Positions 53,119-62,819 of a DNA stretch of 64,000 nucleotides are shown here, piece after piece. Source of the DNA: Roseovarius sp. MMSF_3359 (GTDB lineage: Bacteria; Pseudomonadota; Alphaproteobacteria; Rhodobacterales; Rhodobacteraceae); NCBI RefSeq assembly GCF_030733385.1, contig NZ_JASHJC010000011.1:100748-164747 (forward strand), in the 5' to 3' direction. The position numbers and the translations under genes were made by a program. The notes under the pieces are model-generated. The model was not told the origin of the DNA. It saw nothing but the letters and a program-made list of their open reading frames with translations, and did not search any database. Position 1 is the first letter of the stretch, and each line of letters opens with the position of its first letter.

Positions 53119-54303
53119 ATGACATCCCATATACCGGATATTGAAAAGGTGGACCCAGTCGTTTTATCCTCACGAACGGCAGTTTTCGGTCCAGTTGCTG
53201 CATACATTGCGTTCGTCATGGAACTTACGCTGGTTCCGCTGCTACTGCCGACTATACAAATGCAATTCGGTCTTTCGATCGGTGAACTGACCTGGGTTTT
53301 CAACTCATATGGATCTGCAGTTGCGATCGGCGTTCTGCTTGGCGGCTGGTTCGGAGACACATTTGATACGAGAAGGGTCTTCAGTGTTGGCGTCACCTTT
53401 TTCGTCGCTGGATCACTGATTGTCGTCTCTGCAGACAATTTCCAGATGCTTATTGTTGGACGCACATTGCAAGGCTTTGGCAGTGGAATCTTTTCGCCAC
53501 TTGTCCCCGTTCTACTGACGCGCGCTGCACCGCTAACACCGGGAAAAATGCTGATATTTTGGGGCAGTATCGCAGGCTATATTGCCGCTCTCGCGCCACT
53601 ATTCTACGGCAACTTTCTTTCGGAGCACGGTTGGAGCATCGCGTTTATCCTTATTGCAGCGATAGCTATAGTCGCTTTGTTTTTCTCGAAAGACATACTT
53701 GTCACGAAGAACGACGTCCCGCACGCCCAACAAAAGCCTAACTACATTGAACTTTTTCGAAGCCGCGACCTCTGGCTGATGTTCGTCTATGTGTTTTGCA
53801 CTTATGGATCCATTAGCTATTTCCTGTTCCGGCTGCCAATCGTCCTGTCCGAAAACGAAATCAAAACGTCAAGCATCGGCTTCGCACTGTCAGTTTTATG
53901 GCTGACATTCTCAGGTCTAAGCACTCTGTTGAGAAACAAGGTGGACGCACCTCATGTTAGAACAATAATGCTGATCGGCCCTCTCTTTATAGTCGTAGGG
54001 TTTCTGCTGTCCTACGTTAATGAAAACATGCTTTTCCTTTTATTGTCTTCGGTTTTCGTCGGTGCGGGGCTGGCATGCAGCAACGCACCGTCAACGCAAT
54101 TGGTCTTAAAATTTGCACCAAAGGGTATGAGCGCGATTTCAACAAGTCTGGACATCACTTTTGCAAGATTAGGCGGGATAGCGACAGTTGCCATGCTCGC
54201 AAGGGTGGAGTTTGAATACACCGCCTCCGCGATATGTCTTTTGTGTTTTCTAGCAACTTTCTGTGCATTGGCCGCAAGCAAGGTCATCGACGAATGCACG
54301 TGA
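53119..54303 (+). CDS. MFS transporter
   Basis: 394 residues from ATG 53119. About 12 hydrophobic helices; after the first two comes GSAVAIGVLLGGWFGDTFDTRRV, the MFS motif A (GxxxDxxxRR variant), then GRTLQGFGSGIFSPLVPVLLTRA, a motif typical of drug:H+ antiporter type exporters. It should move a small molecule across the inner membrane; substrate unknown. Less GC rich than the backbone, like its neighbours. Confidence 0.88.
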   Translation: MTSHIPDIEKVDPVVLSSRTAVFGPVAAYIAFVMELTLVPLLLPTIQMQFGLSIGELTWVFNSYGSAVAIGVLLGGWFGDTFDTRRVFSVGVTFFVAGSLIVVSADNFQMLIVGRTLQGFGSGIFSPLVPVLLTRAAPLTPGKMLIFWGSIAGYIAALAPLFYGNFLSEHGWSIAFILIAAIAIVALFFSKDILVTKNDVPHAQQKPNYIELFRSRDLWLMFVYVFCTYGSISYFLFRLPIVLSENEIKTSSIGFALSVLWLTFSGLSTLLRNKVDAPHVRTIMLIGPLFIVVGFLLSYVNENMLFLLLSSVFVGAGLACSNAPSTQLVLKFAPKGMSAISTSLDITFARLGGIATVAMLARVEFEYTASAICLLCFLATFCALAASKVIDECT

Positions 54304-54407
54304 TATCCATTAGATCTTTCCTTTGTTCCAAGGCGGCAATGCGACGGGAACCAATGTTGCCTTCGGCCCAAAGCAGTCATCCAATGACCGACTACGGTGC
54401 TGTAGTC

Positions 54408-54433
54408 GCAGTCCGCTTTGCAGACATTCGCCG
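54408..54433 (+). repeat. dispersed repeat A, copy 2
   Basis: Near-identical to 50116-50141 (two mismatches in 26). Preceded by a repeat B copy at 54364-54388 and followed by GCGGACATTTCCGCCGTTC at 54471. The whole gap 54304-54546 consists of such repeat sequence and holds no gene. Confidence 0.7.
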
Positions 54434-54546
54434 CGTTCGCAAAATCCAGAGCCTCTCTAGTTCACGCTCAGCGGACATTTCCGCCGTTCCAATGATTGCT
54501 TGAACAGCTGTTTCAGCACACTTTGCGGAAAAGGTGGGTTTCGGGC

Positions 54547-55209
54547 CTAACTGTTCAGTCGTTGGGATGAGGGTCTCTTGATGGAATCAGGTGGGGGGCT
54601 ATCAACAATAAGTAGGCACGCGCCGATAGCCTTGCGTGTGTCGTCGTACACAGTTGGCCGTTCCCCGATCCAGCGCGAATAGAGGCGGCACTCCGGCAGT
54701 TGATCCTGCTGGTAGTTCCCAATGGCGGCACGCACCTCGCTGGCGATCATGGATATTCGTTTGCGGAAATTGTCGTGATAGGTGTCGCGGTGCAGCGCCT
54801 CCATGCGCAGATGAAAGAGCGAACTCCGGGACCGTGGCGCAATCTGCATGTCGGCCACCGCCTGCCCGGACGCGCTGTCCCATATGGATACGGCTTTGGC
54901 GAAAAATGTTGCTGCCCTGACCGTCTTCCCGGCCTCTCTGGCCACAATAGCACGATTGACCAGAACCGTTGCACGGCGCAGGTCGCGGGCATCAAAACAA
55001 AGGCGCGCAACCCAGGACGCCCGGCGAAAACACATGGACGCAAGCGACTTCTCGCCCTTGAGCCATGCAGCATTTCCCGCAACCATCAGGTCTTCCCAAA
55101 GGATGTCCGCCCGACGCCATCCGGCAGCCAGGGCGACCTGCGCCTGCGGGTGCGAAAAATCAAATCCCCAGATACGCGGCGCGAACATGGTCGTTGTCAT
55201 GTAGCTCAT
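54547..55209 (-). CDS. unknown helical-repeat protein in the Liv operon
   Basis: 220 residues from ATG 55209 (GAGGGACC upstream), overlapping the livF 3' end by 50 bases. Helical and Ala/Arg rich, with a repeated pattern AAWLKGEKSLASMCFRRASW, LVNRAIVAREAGKTVRAATFF and FHLRMEALHRDTYHDNFRKR that resembles TPR-like helical pairs. A conserved start FAPRIWGFDFSHPQAQVALAAGWRRADILWEDLM. Not a standard Liv component; perhaps a regulator or an enzyme partner for the imported substrate. Confidence 0.6.
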   Translation of the reverse strand: MSYMTTTMFAPRIWGFDFSHPQAQVALAAGWRRADILWEDLMVAGNAAWLKGEKSLASMCFRRASWVARLCFDARDLRRATVLVNRAIVAREAGKTVRAATFFAKAVSIWDSASGQAVADMQIAPRSRSSLFHLRMEALHRDTYHDNFRKRISMIASEVRAAIGNYQQDQLPECRLYSRWIGERPTVYDDTRKAIGACLLIVDSPPPDSIKRPSSQRLNS

Positions 55210-55867
55210 TTGCTGGTCCCTCCAGGGCCATGTTTCCGGTTTCCAGAACATAGGCGTGATCGGCCAGTTCCAGTGCCAGTTCGGCGTTCTGTTCCACCAG
55301 AACGACCGACAGGCCCTGCGCGTTGATCTCTTCAATGATCTGCGCGATTTCCTCGACAATCACCGGGGCGAGGCCCATCGACGGCTCATCCATCAGCAGA
55401 AGTTTTGGCGCGGACATCAGGGCACGCCCGATGGCCAGCATCTGCTGCTCTCCGCCGGACATGGTTTTGGCCATCTGACGACGGCGTTCGCGCAAGCGGG
55501 GGAACCGTCCAAAAACCGTTTCGAGAACGTTTTCAACCGCATCCTTGTCACGGCGCAGGAAGGCACCGGTGCGCAGATTCTCTTCAACCGTCATGTCGGG
55601 AAAAATGCGCCGGCCTTCGGGGACGTGGGCAATTCCCCGGGCGACGACTTTGTCGCTGGACAGGCCATCCACACGGTCGCCGTTGAAGTGGATCTCGCCG
55701 CTGGTCAGTGGCACCATCCCCGACATCGCCCGCAATGTTGTGGTCTTGCCGGCGCCATTGCCGCCAATGATCGTGACAATGCCGCCCTCGGGCACGCTGA
55801 TCGAAATATCGCGCACTGCCGATACCTTGCCGTAACTGACCGAGATATCCTTCATCTCAAGCAACAT
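55160..55867 (-). CDS. livF: branched-chain-type ABC ATPase LivF
   Basis: 235 residues from ATG 55867, overlapping the livG stop. Walker A GGNGAGKTT, signature MSGGEQQMLAIGRALMSAPK, Walker B LLMDEPSMGLAP and a LivF-like C-terminus with VEQNAELALELADHAYVLETG. It is one of two ATPases that drive the Liv-type importer. An upstream in-frame codon at 55882 lies inside livG. Confidence 0.95.
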   Translation of the reverse strand: MLLEMKDISVSYGKVSAVRDISISVPEGGIVTIIGGNGAGKTTTLRAMSGMVPLTSGEIHFNGDRVDGLSSDKVVARGIAHVPEGRRIFPDMTVEENLRTGAFLRRDKDAVENVLETVFGRFPRLRERRRQMAKTMSGGEQQMLAIGRALMSAPKLLLMDEPSMGLAPVIVEEIAQIIEEINAQGLSVVLVEQNAELALELADHAYVLETGNMALEGPANELHDNDHVRAAYLGI

Positions 55868-56624
55868 GGCGGGCGCCCCCAAGATAGGCTTCGATCACGG
55901 CGGGGTGGTTGCGGATCTCCTCGGGGCCACCCTCGGCAAGGAACTTGCCGAAACTCATGCAGGTGATGGTGTCGCAAAGCCCCATGATCGCCTGCATGTC
56001 ATGCTCGACGATCAGGATGGTGATGCCGTCCTCGCGCAGCTTGCGCATCAGGTCCATCATTCCCTTCGTCTCCTCAGGGTTCATGCCGGTGAATGGCTCG
56101 TCCAGCAGCATCACATCCGGATGGCTGGCATAGGCCACGGCCATGCCGAGGGCGCGTTGATGACCGTGGCTCAGGTCACCGGCCAGGTCGTCCTTGAGGT
56201 GATCGAGGCCAAAGAACTCAAGTGCCTCGCTGGCCCGCGCCGCGGCACCGCGCCGGTCTTCGTGATCCCAGCCGATGATGGCGGCAAAGATATTGGGGCG
56301 GAACGGCATATGCGTGCCGACAAGGGCGTTCTCCATCACCGTCAATTCGGCGAAAAGCGTCGAATGCTGAAAGGTCCGCACCACGCCGCGCCGCGCAACC
56401 TCGTGCATCTTGAGGCCCGAGATGTCTTCGCCCCTGAGCCGCACCTGCCCCTCGGTCGGTTTGTAAAACCCCGAGATCATGTTGAACGTCGTGGTCTTGC
56501 CCGCACCGTTGGGCCCGATCAGCCCGTGGATCTCGCCGTGGTTGACCTTGAAGCTGAGGCCGTCAACGGCCGTCAGTCCGCCAAATCGCATGGTCAGGTT
56601 ATCGACCTCCAGAAACTGGGTCAT
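55857..56624 (-). CDS. livG: branched-chain-type ABC ATPase LivG
   Basis: 255 residues. Walker A GPNGAGKTT, signature LSHGHQRALGMAVAYASHPD (the LSHG form is usual in this subgroup), Walker B MLLDEPFTGMNPEE and switch His in VEHDMQAIMGLCD. Partner of LivF. It overlaps the livM stop by four bases. Confidence 0.95.
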   Translation of the reverse strand: MTQFLEVDNLTMRFGGLTAVDGLSFKVNHGEIHGLIGPNGAGKTTTFNMISGFYKPTEGQVRLRGEDISGLKMHEVARRGVVRTFQHSTLFAELTVMENALVGTHMPFRPNIFAAIIGWDHEDRRGAAARASEALEFFGLDHLKDDLAGDLSHGHQRALGMAVAYASHPDVMLLDEPFTGMNPEETKGMMDLMRKLREDGITILIVEHDMQAIMGLCDTITCMSFGKFLAEGGPEEIRNHPAVIEAYLGGARHVA

Positions 56625-57601
56625 GTCTTGGCCTCCTGTCCGGTAGCGCCATCCGTGGCTCTCCGGCTGATGAGTTTCTGCACGACACTTTCAAGGCCCT
56701 TGGGCATGAAGAGGATCGACAGGATCATGATCGCCCCATAGATCAGCGGGCGCATCTGCTCGAACCCCAACTCGCGCAGAACGATTTCGTTGATAACGGT
56801 CAGGACAATGCACCCCAGAATGGGGCCGTAAAACGTGCCGGTGCCACCAACGATGGCCCATGTCAGCACGAAAACCATGACCTCGACATCGAAGCTGTTG
56901 GGATTGATCGTGCCGACGTAATGCGCCAGCAGCGCGCCGCTGATCCCGGCAAAGCCGCTGGCGATGGCAAAGGCCAGCGTCCGGTAAGCGCGCAGGTTCA
57001 CGCCCGATGCCTCGGCCAGCTTGTCCTGCCAATGGACCGCATGAAAAGTCAGGCCCACGGGGCTGCGTTCGATCCGCCACAATATCCAGAGGCAGACCAC
57101 CACGACGGCGCCCGAAAGATAGTAATAACTGACCGGTTCGAAGAAATCGAAATCGTAGATGCCGATGGAAAAGTCCGGCATCGGGTCGATCCCCTTGATG
57201 CCCTTTGGTCCACCGAACGGGTCGCGGAAGCGTTTCCAGAGCAGGCGGATGATCTCGCCCGCCGCGAAGGAGCCGATCAGGAAATAGAACCCCTTCATCC
57301 GGAAGAGCGGAAAGCTGAGCAGCACCGCCAGGAGCGCCGCCGTGATACCGCCCAGCAGAATTGAGACCGGCACGAATATCCCCAATTCCTTGGTGAAAAG
57401 CGCGCTGGCATAGGCCCCCACCCCCATGATGACCACATGCCCGAGCGACCATTCGCCCGTTAGGGTCAGCAACCGGTAGCTGGAGACCAGCAGGACATTG
57501 ATCGTGAGGAAGACGAGGATTTCCTGCTGCGAGAAGCTAAGGAAATGCGGCAGGGCAATCAGGGCCGCCGCACCGGCCAGGAAGATCAGGAGGTTACGCA
57601 C
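56621..57601 (-). CDS. livM: branched-chain-type ABC permease LivM
   Basis: 326 residues from GTG 57601, which overlaps the livH TAA by eight bases and follows GGGAGCG; a TTG at 57616 is an alternative. About eight to ten hydrophobic segments, the LivM-type GEWSLGHVVIMGVGAYASALF, and AVHWQDKLAEASGVNLRAYRTLAF as the ATPase-coupling loop. Forms the pore with LivH. Confidence 0.94.
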   Translation of the reverse strand: MRNLLIFLAGAAALIALPHFLSFSQQEILVFLTINVLLVSSYRLLTLTGEWSLGHVVIMGVGAYASALFTKELGIFVPVSILLGGITAALLAVLLSFPLFRMKGFYFLIGSFAAGEIIRLLWKRFRDPFGGPKGIKGIDPMPDFSIGIYDFDFFEPVSYYYLSGAVVVVCLWILWRIERSPVGLTFHAVHWQDKLAEASGVNLRAYRTLAFAIASGFAGISGALLAHYVGTINPNSFDVEVMVFVLTWAIVGGTGTFYGPILGCIVLTVINEIVLRELGFEQMRPLIYGAIMILSILFMPKGLESVVQKLISRRATDGATGQEAKT

Positions 57602-58463
57602 GATCCGCGCTCCCAAAAAGACCGGTGGGTTTGACGATGAGTACCAGCAGCATGAGGCTCAGCCCGGTGATATCGGCAATCACCCCGTCGAAAAAGGTGG
57701 TGACGAAGGTGTGCACAAACGCATAGGCGACCGACGCTACGATGGCCCCTTCAAGCGATCCGACCCCGCCGACGATGATGACGATAAACGCGGTCACGAT
57801 CACCGAATGGCCCATATGCGGGTTGACCGACACCAAGGGCGCGGTCATCGCCCCCGCAATCCCCGCCAGGCCCGCACCGATGAACATGGCGATCCGCGCG
57901 GTCTGATTGATCGAGATCCCTTGCAAGGCTGCCGCTTCGGGGTCTTGGGCCGCTGCGCGCAAGGCCCAGCCAAAGCGGGTCTTCTTGAGGAAGATCCAGA
58001 GCGCCGACAACAATACGACCGCCGCGACAATCACGAATAGACGAGAGAGCGGCAGCCGTACACGCTCGGAAAACTCGATGACATGTTGGGTGACGGGCGG
58101 GATATGCTCCATGCGCACGCCAAAGCCCATGACCGCCAGCGATTGCAGGATCATCAGGAAACCGATCGAGGCGACCAACCCACCCAGCGGATTATCCCGA
58201 AGCGGTCGGAACAGCGCACGTTCCATCGCAAGGCCGAGGCAGCCGACAAACATCATACCCACCGCAACAGCCAGAAAGAACGGGATCTGGAAGTCGGTAT
58301 AGAGCAGGACCACCGCATAGGCCCCTGCCATGTAAAGCTCGCCATGGGCGAAGTTCACCACGCCCATCACGCCGAAGATCAGTACAAGACCGACAGCAAT
58401 AAGCGAAATATAAGAAGCGGCATAGACGGCGTTCAGGCCGGTCTGCGCAAGAAGGTCCAGCAT
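57594..58463 (-). CDS. livH: branched-chain-type ABC permease LivH
   Basis: 289 residues, about eight hydrophobic helices. LivH-type features: VMGVVNFAHGELYMAGAYAV near the N-terminus and the coupling loop GWALRAAAQDPEAAALQGIS, then VGGVGSLEGAIVASVAYAFV. It follows the binding-protein gene after 64 bases. Confidence 0.95.
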   Translation of the reverse strand: MLDLLAQTGLNAVYAASYISLIAVGLVLIFGVMGVVNFAHGELYMAGAYAVVLLYTDFQIPFFLAVAVGMMFVGCLGLAMERALFRPLRDNPLGGLVASIGFLMILQSLAVMGFGVRMEHIPPVTQHVIEFSERVRLPLSRLFVIVAAVVLLSALWIFLKKTRFGWALRAAAQDPEAAALQGISINQTARIAMFIGAGLAGIAGAMTAPLVSVNPHMGHSVIVTAFIVIIVGGVGSLEGAIVASVAYAFVHTFVTTFFDGVIADITGLSLMLLVLIVKPTGLFGSADRA

Positions 58464-58527
58464 CGTAGGCTCTCAATTCAGGAATGGCCGGGGCGGCGCG
58501 GGGAGAGCGCCACCCCGAGGGAAAGGA

Positions 58528-59820
58528 TCAGCCGCGCTGATCCCACATCTGGTCATATGCCTTCATATGCTTGACCAGAAGATCGCCATGTTTCTCGTAC
58601 CAGGTCGGGATGTTGCCAAAACCCTTGATCCGGGCCTTGCCGCTTTCGATCGCCACGACGGGCCAGTCACCGACCAGCGCATTGTCGATCCCGAAAAGCT
58701 CGGTGCCCCACCATTTGGCATCGCCGAAGGCGTGTTTGCCGGTGCCGCCTTCCTTCATCGCGGTGATCACCGCGTCCGGCTCGGCAGATCCGGCCTTCTC
58801 GGCGGCGGCCTTCCAGAGATCCATGATCGAGGCATATTCCCAGCTCACCGCGCCCCATTGACCCGGGAAGCGTTTGTTGAACTCGAAATAGAACCCGTTG
58901 GGATCATCGAAATTGATGTTTTCGGCGTTGAGTGCCGGGTCATCGAAATCTGGGAACTGGAACACCATGCCTTCGAGGAACTCTTCGGACGTCTTTTCGA
59001 TCATCTGGTCATAGAAGTCTGCGGTGCAACTGATGATCTGGCCTTCGTATCCCTGCTGGAAAAGCTGCTCGGCAATCGGGTGCACGTAGTCAGAATAGCA
59101 GGTGTCGAGACAGACGATGTCGGGGTTGCCCGAAATCAGCTTGGTCACCACCGGTGCGAAATCCGTTGTCGCCGGGTCAAAGAGCAGCGGATCGTCCAGC
59201 ATCTCGATACCTGCTGCCTCGAAGGCTGCCAGATATGTCGCCACCGACGGCAGGCCAAGCGCATCGTCCTGCGCGCACATCACGGCAGTTTTCAGTTCAG
59301 GCTTGTTGGCCGCCAGCCATTCGACGCCGGTCACGTTGTAGATCGGATGAACCTCGGCTGGCGCGATCAATGTGGTTGTGTCGGGGCTGAGGTCGCTGGG
59401 CAGGAGCGTCGAGAACAACATGCCGGTCTTGTCGGCCACTGGCTGTACCCCGGGCCAGGTATCGCCACCCAGCATCATGATGAAGCTAACGCCGTCCTCG
59501 CGGATCAGCTTGGTTGCACCGGTGCGTGCCTTGGCGGGATCGTATTCGTTATCATATCCCACGAACTCCACCTGATAGCTGCCATCCGCCAGCGTAATCC
59601 CTCCGGCGGCGTTGATCCGCTCGGCCCAGATTTCACACCCGTCCAGCCCGGGTTTGCCCCACGCCGCTACCGGGCCGGTCAATGGCGCCAGGAACCCGAT
59701 TCTAATCACTTTGTCTGCCGCCAGGGCGGCCCGAGGCATGCTGCTGGCCGCCGCCGCAGCCGCTGACGATTTCAGGAATGTGCGGCGCGTCAGCCCTGAT
59801 TTGACAATCATTGAAAACAT
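58528..59820 (-). CDS. Liv-type ABC solute-binding protein (Tat-exported)
   Basis: 430 residues from ATG 59820 (GGGAGAA upstream); an in-frame start at 59859 lacks a site. Twin-arginine signal LTRRTFLKSSAAAAAASS. Mature protein is a type I periplasmic-binding fold: IRIGFLAPLTGPVAAWGKPG, WAERINAAGGI, YDPAKARTGATKLIREDGV. Such proteins bind amino acids, amides, urea or aromatic acids; the ligand is not readable. First gene of the five-gene transporter operon plus the unknown gene at 54547. Confidence 0.92.
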   Translation of the reverse strand: MFSMIVKSGLTRRTFLKSSAAAAAASSMPRAALAADKVIRIGFLAPLTGPVAAWGKPGLDGCEIWAERINAAGGITLADGSYQVEFVGYDNEYDPAKARTGATKLIREDGVSFIMMLGGDTWPGVQPVADKTGMLFSTLLPSDLSPDTTTLIAPAEVHPIYNVTGVEWLAANKPELKTAVMCAQDDALGLPSVATYLAAFEAAGIEMLDDPLLFDPATTDFAPVVTKLISGNPDIVCLDTCYSDYVHPIAEQLFQQGYEGQIISCTADFYDQMIEKTSEEFLEGMVFQFPDFDDPALNAENINFDDPNGFYFEFNKRFPGQWGAVSWEYASIMDLWKAAAEKAGSAEPDAVITAMKEGGTGKHAFGDAKWWGTELFGIDNALVGDWPVVAIESGKARIKGFGNIPTWYEKHGDLLVKHMKAYDQMWDQRG

Positions 59821-59912
59821 TGAATTTCTCCCGTGTTGAAACGCCCGTTTGCCGAGCAAATTTTTGTGGAAGCCATTCGATGCAGGTGCATCCTCACATC
59901 AGAATATAATAT

Positions 59913-60017
59913 ACCAATTTTTTGCAATTGGTTGGCCTCATGACAACTGGCTAGCAGGTTTAAGCTAATTTGCCAATAAAATTGGTTCTTTTTTTGGGTA
60001 ATTGGTATTTTTGGTAT
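59913..60017. promoter_or_regulatory. cluster of TTGGT/ACCAA boxes upstream of the Liv operon
   Basis: In the 487-base gap 59821-60307, an AT-rich stretch holds an inverted repeat ACCAATT / AATTGGT (59913-59932), a second CCAAT / ATTGG (59973-59985), then ATTGGTAT at 60001 and TTGGTATA at 60011. The spacing suggests multiple binding sites for one regulator, but no regulator gene is adjacent. The rest of the gap shows nothing I can name. Confidence 0.5.
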
Positions 60018-60307
60018 ATTTTTGGTCGAAAAATTAGGCCAGAGCTTACGATTATCTAGCTCTGCCAAGACCAAGCAGCGGGCGCAAAAATTCTCTTTCT
60101 CGCTTTAGCATGGGCCAATCGATTTGCTTTCGCTAACATGGTCAGCCGATGTCTATTTCGATCGCAGCGATGGCATTCTGAAGGAAAGGAGAAAAACCAC
60201 GGAAAGAACACTGAAACAGCGACGCTTGCTCAACCTTGGGCGCGCCGCGTAACATCACAATCTATGAGCCAGAACATCTTAAACGCTGTCAGCTCAATCG
60301 GACCACT

Positions 60308-60679
60308 TCATGTGATGACGGACACCCCGAGCATGCTTTTTTTGAGCAGGCGGTTTTTCAGGGTGAGGTCGGCAACGGCCTCCTTCAGGGCCGACGCCTC
60401 GGCCCGCAATTCCTTCACTTCGGGGCTTGACGCTTGCCTGGCTGTATCGCCGGCCAGCCGCTTCTTCCCTGCTTCCAGGAACTCCTTGGACCACGAGTAA
60501 TACAGACTCGTGGCGATCCCCTCGCGCCGGCACAAAGCGGCGATGCTCTCCTCGCCCCGCAGGCCCTCCAAAACAATGCGGATCTTCTCTTCCGCCGAAT
60601 GGAGCTTCCGCGTCTTGCGGCGAATGTCTTTGACGACCCGATCGGCCGTCGGTTTGTCAGTTCCAGCTTTCCGTCTCAT
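60308..60679 (-). mobile_element. IS3-family orfA without orfB
   Basis: 123 residues from ATG 60679. Typical IS3 OrfA: RKLHSAEEKIRIVLEGLRGE and SIAALCRREGIATSLYYSWS (helix-turn-helix), SKEFLEAGKKRLAGDTARQA, and the leucine-zipper region ELRAEASALKEAVADLTLKN. The frame stops after KKSMLGVSVIT, where a full element would shift into orfB; no orfB follows. So this is a partial or deleted element, probably unable to move on its own. Confidence 0.85.
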
Positions 60680-61132
60680 CTTCACTCCTTGATGGTTCAG
60701 ATGAGCCAGAAACCTTCCGTTATGCAAATCCTCTAATCAGGCCCACAGGTGCTGATGTCAGACACACTGCCTCAACTGCACACCTTTATGGCAGCAGCTC
60801 GTCGGCAATCCTCACCTCCAAGCTCTATTCAAACTGTCCCTTTGGTACTAAAATAGGACAAAGCTGCCACCCCCTAAACCTCAGAAAAATATCTGAAGCT
60901 TTCGACGACTGTACGTTCGCATGCGTTTTTTGCCATAGACTTTTTAACCTTGTATCGCCCAATATCTAACTATTGAGAAAACACGCATTCTAACAAATGA
61001 ATTAGCATCGGAAGAAGGATCAGCGAAAAACGAAGCTTGCTTCATCGCACAACCACCGCATAATCGGCAGATCGAGATGGGTCAGCCTTTGTTTTTTGGG
61101 CATATGCCCATCTATCCTTAATAACCCTGACG
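60680..61132. other. 453-base gene-free stretch
   Basis: No coding sequence supported. It probably includes the outer end of the IS3 fragment (up to ~60760) and the promoter of the cyclase gene. No clear terminator or repeat was seen. Confidence 0.5.
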
Positions 61133-62410
61133 ATGGAATTCAGTTCTTTCATGCCATTGAGAAAAGTATTGGATCGAGTGCTACTGAGATTTCCCGGCCA
61201 TCGTCTGGAGAGGGATTTCGCAGAGGACTATGTCGAACGATTTGTGCCCCAGCTTCAAATTGCTCTGGGTTTAACCGCTCTTGTTTTAATCAGTGACATC
61301 ATCGTTGATATTTTATTGTATCCGGCTGAGTCAGCGCGTGCGAACTACGTAAGGGGGTTTGTCGTTCTTCCCTGTATCGCATCGGCTTTTGCCGTGTCGT
61401 TTGCACGGTCTGTTCGACCACATCTTGAGTTGTTGTTTTCTGCTATCATCCTCATTGGATCATCAGGTTTGTTTTGGGGGTTGCTGATACTTGATCAAGA
61501 CGGTGGGCTTGGCCTGACCTCAGGCGCCGGTGTCATAAACTATGTTTTTGTTATCCTTCTCCTTTTTCTCATTTCGGGCATGCGATTTAAATTTGCGCTT
61601 TGGACAGGAGTGGCGCTGACGACTGTTTTTGTTGGATTTACGTACAAAGGCCTAAGTACTGAACCAACGAAATTTTACGCGTACAGCTACCACATTCTTT
61701 CAATGTTCGTTCTCAGCGCATTCCTTGGTTATTGGCGCGAGTGGTTTGTTCGCCAAGTCTATCAATTCAATGTCGAACTTGACCATGAACGTGCCCAGAC
61801 AGAAAGCATGCTGCACGAGCTTATCCCAAAACGGATCGTTGCTGCGCTTAAAACTCGGGCTCCTCCAATCGCAGAACCGATTGGTGAAGCAACCGTGATA
61901 TTCGCAGACATACAAGGTTTCACAGGGTTAACCAATCAGTTGGGGCCTGAGCATCTTTTGGAGGTATTGGACGAGCTGTTCGGGGCTTTTGATTCAGCGA
62001 CTGACGAACATAGAATCGACAAAGTGAAGATTATTGGAGACTGTTATATGGCGGTTTCCCCATCAAAATCTGGAAAAGATGCCGCATTCCACGCAATCGA
62101 ATGTGGACAGCAATGGCAAAAATCGGCCGTAGAAATTGGGGACTCACTGAATATACCGCTTCAGCTCAGGATAGGAATTCACACAGGTTCCATAATTGGA
62201 GGAGTCATTGGATCCAGGCGGTGGGCCTACGATTATTGGGGAAACACTGTAAATGTAGCAAGTCGCATTCAGACGGCAGCCGACCCAGGTGAGATGCTAA
62301 TTTCCGAAACCACCTATAACCGTGTCAGACCGAAAATCGGTGAACTCTCCAACAGAGAAGTGGAGTTGAGAGGTATAGGTAAAATGACGTGCTACAGTTA
62401 CCCAGTTTGA
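61133..62410 (+). CDS. membrane-bound class III adenylate cyclase
   Basis: 425 residues. Residues ~40-205 hold about six hydrophobic helices, followed by a coiled-coil linker (VELDHERAQTESMLHELIP). The cyclase domain (~residues 245-425) has both metal Asp residues (VIFADIQGFTGL and KIIGDCYMAV), the adenine-selecting Lys (DKVKIIGD) and Asp (AYDYWG), and the catalytic Asn and Arg (GNTVNVASRI). All key residues are present, so an active ATP-specific homodimer is predicted. The signal sensed by the membrane part is unknown. Confidence 0.93.
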   Translation: MEFSSFMPLRKVLDRVLLRFPGHRLERDFAEDYVERFVPQLQIALGLTALVLISDIIVDILLYPAESARANYVRGFVVLPCIASAFAVSFARSVRPHLELLFSAIILIGSSGLFWGLLILDQDGGLGLTSGAGVINYVFVILLLFLISGMRFKFALWTGVALTTVFVGFTYKGLSTEPTKFYAYSYHILSMFVLSAFLGYWREWFVRQVYQFNVELDHERAQTESMLHELIPKRIVAALKTRAPPIAEPIGEATVIFADIQGFTGLTNQLGPEHLLEVLDELFGAFDSATDEHRIDKVKIIGDCYMAVSPSKSGKDAAFHAIECGQQWQKSAVEIGDSLNIPLQLRIGIHTGSIIGGVIGSRRWAYDYWGNTVNVASRIQTAADPGEMLISETTYNRVRPKIGELSNREVELRGIGKMTCYSYPV

Positions 62411-62819
62411 TGATCGACTGGTCTGCCGAAGCCGCAGCCCTTTGCGTGTGATTTATCGGTCAAAATGACCTTTCGGCACACGTTGATCGAACGTTTGTTT
62501 AGGGTTCAGAGCGGACATAGGAGCAAGCGCGGCATCAGAATGTTGGGCCAGATTATCTTCGATGAGGACGGCCCGAAGCCGACATCCAGCCGCAATCTGC
62601 GATTCTGCGGTCGCAGCCTACTTTCCGGACTTTCGCTGCGAACGCCAAATCTAATGCGGGTCGACTTCAGACATCGCCCCAATGCTGCTAGGGTTCTCTT
62701 TCGATTGTGTGACCGTTTTTGTCGTTGAGTGGGTTCGAGGTTGCTTTAGTACATAATGCGTAGAACTTCGTTTCGATAATCGGGCTCAATTTCAACTAGA
62801 CTTAACACGCTGAGGTTTG
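62411..62819. other. 409-base gene-free stretch with repeat-like sequence
   Basis: Between ~62510 and ~62660 the sequence again resembles the dispersed repeats (GAGCGGACATAG, GCGGTCGCAGCCTACTTTCC). No coding region supported. It separates the cyclase and pentapeptide genes, so these may not be one operon. Confidence 0.5.
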
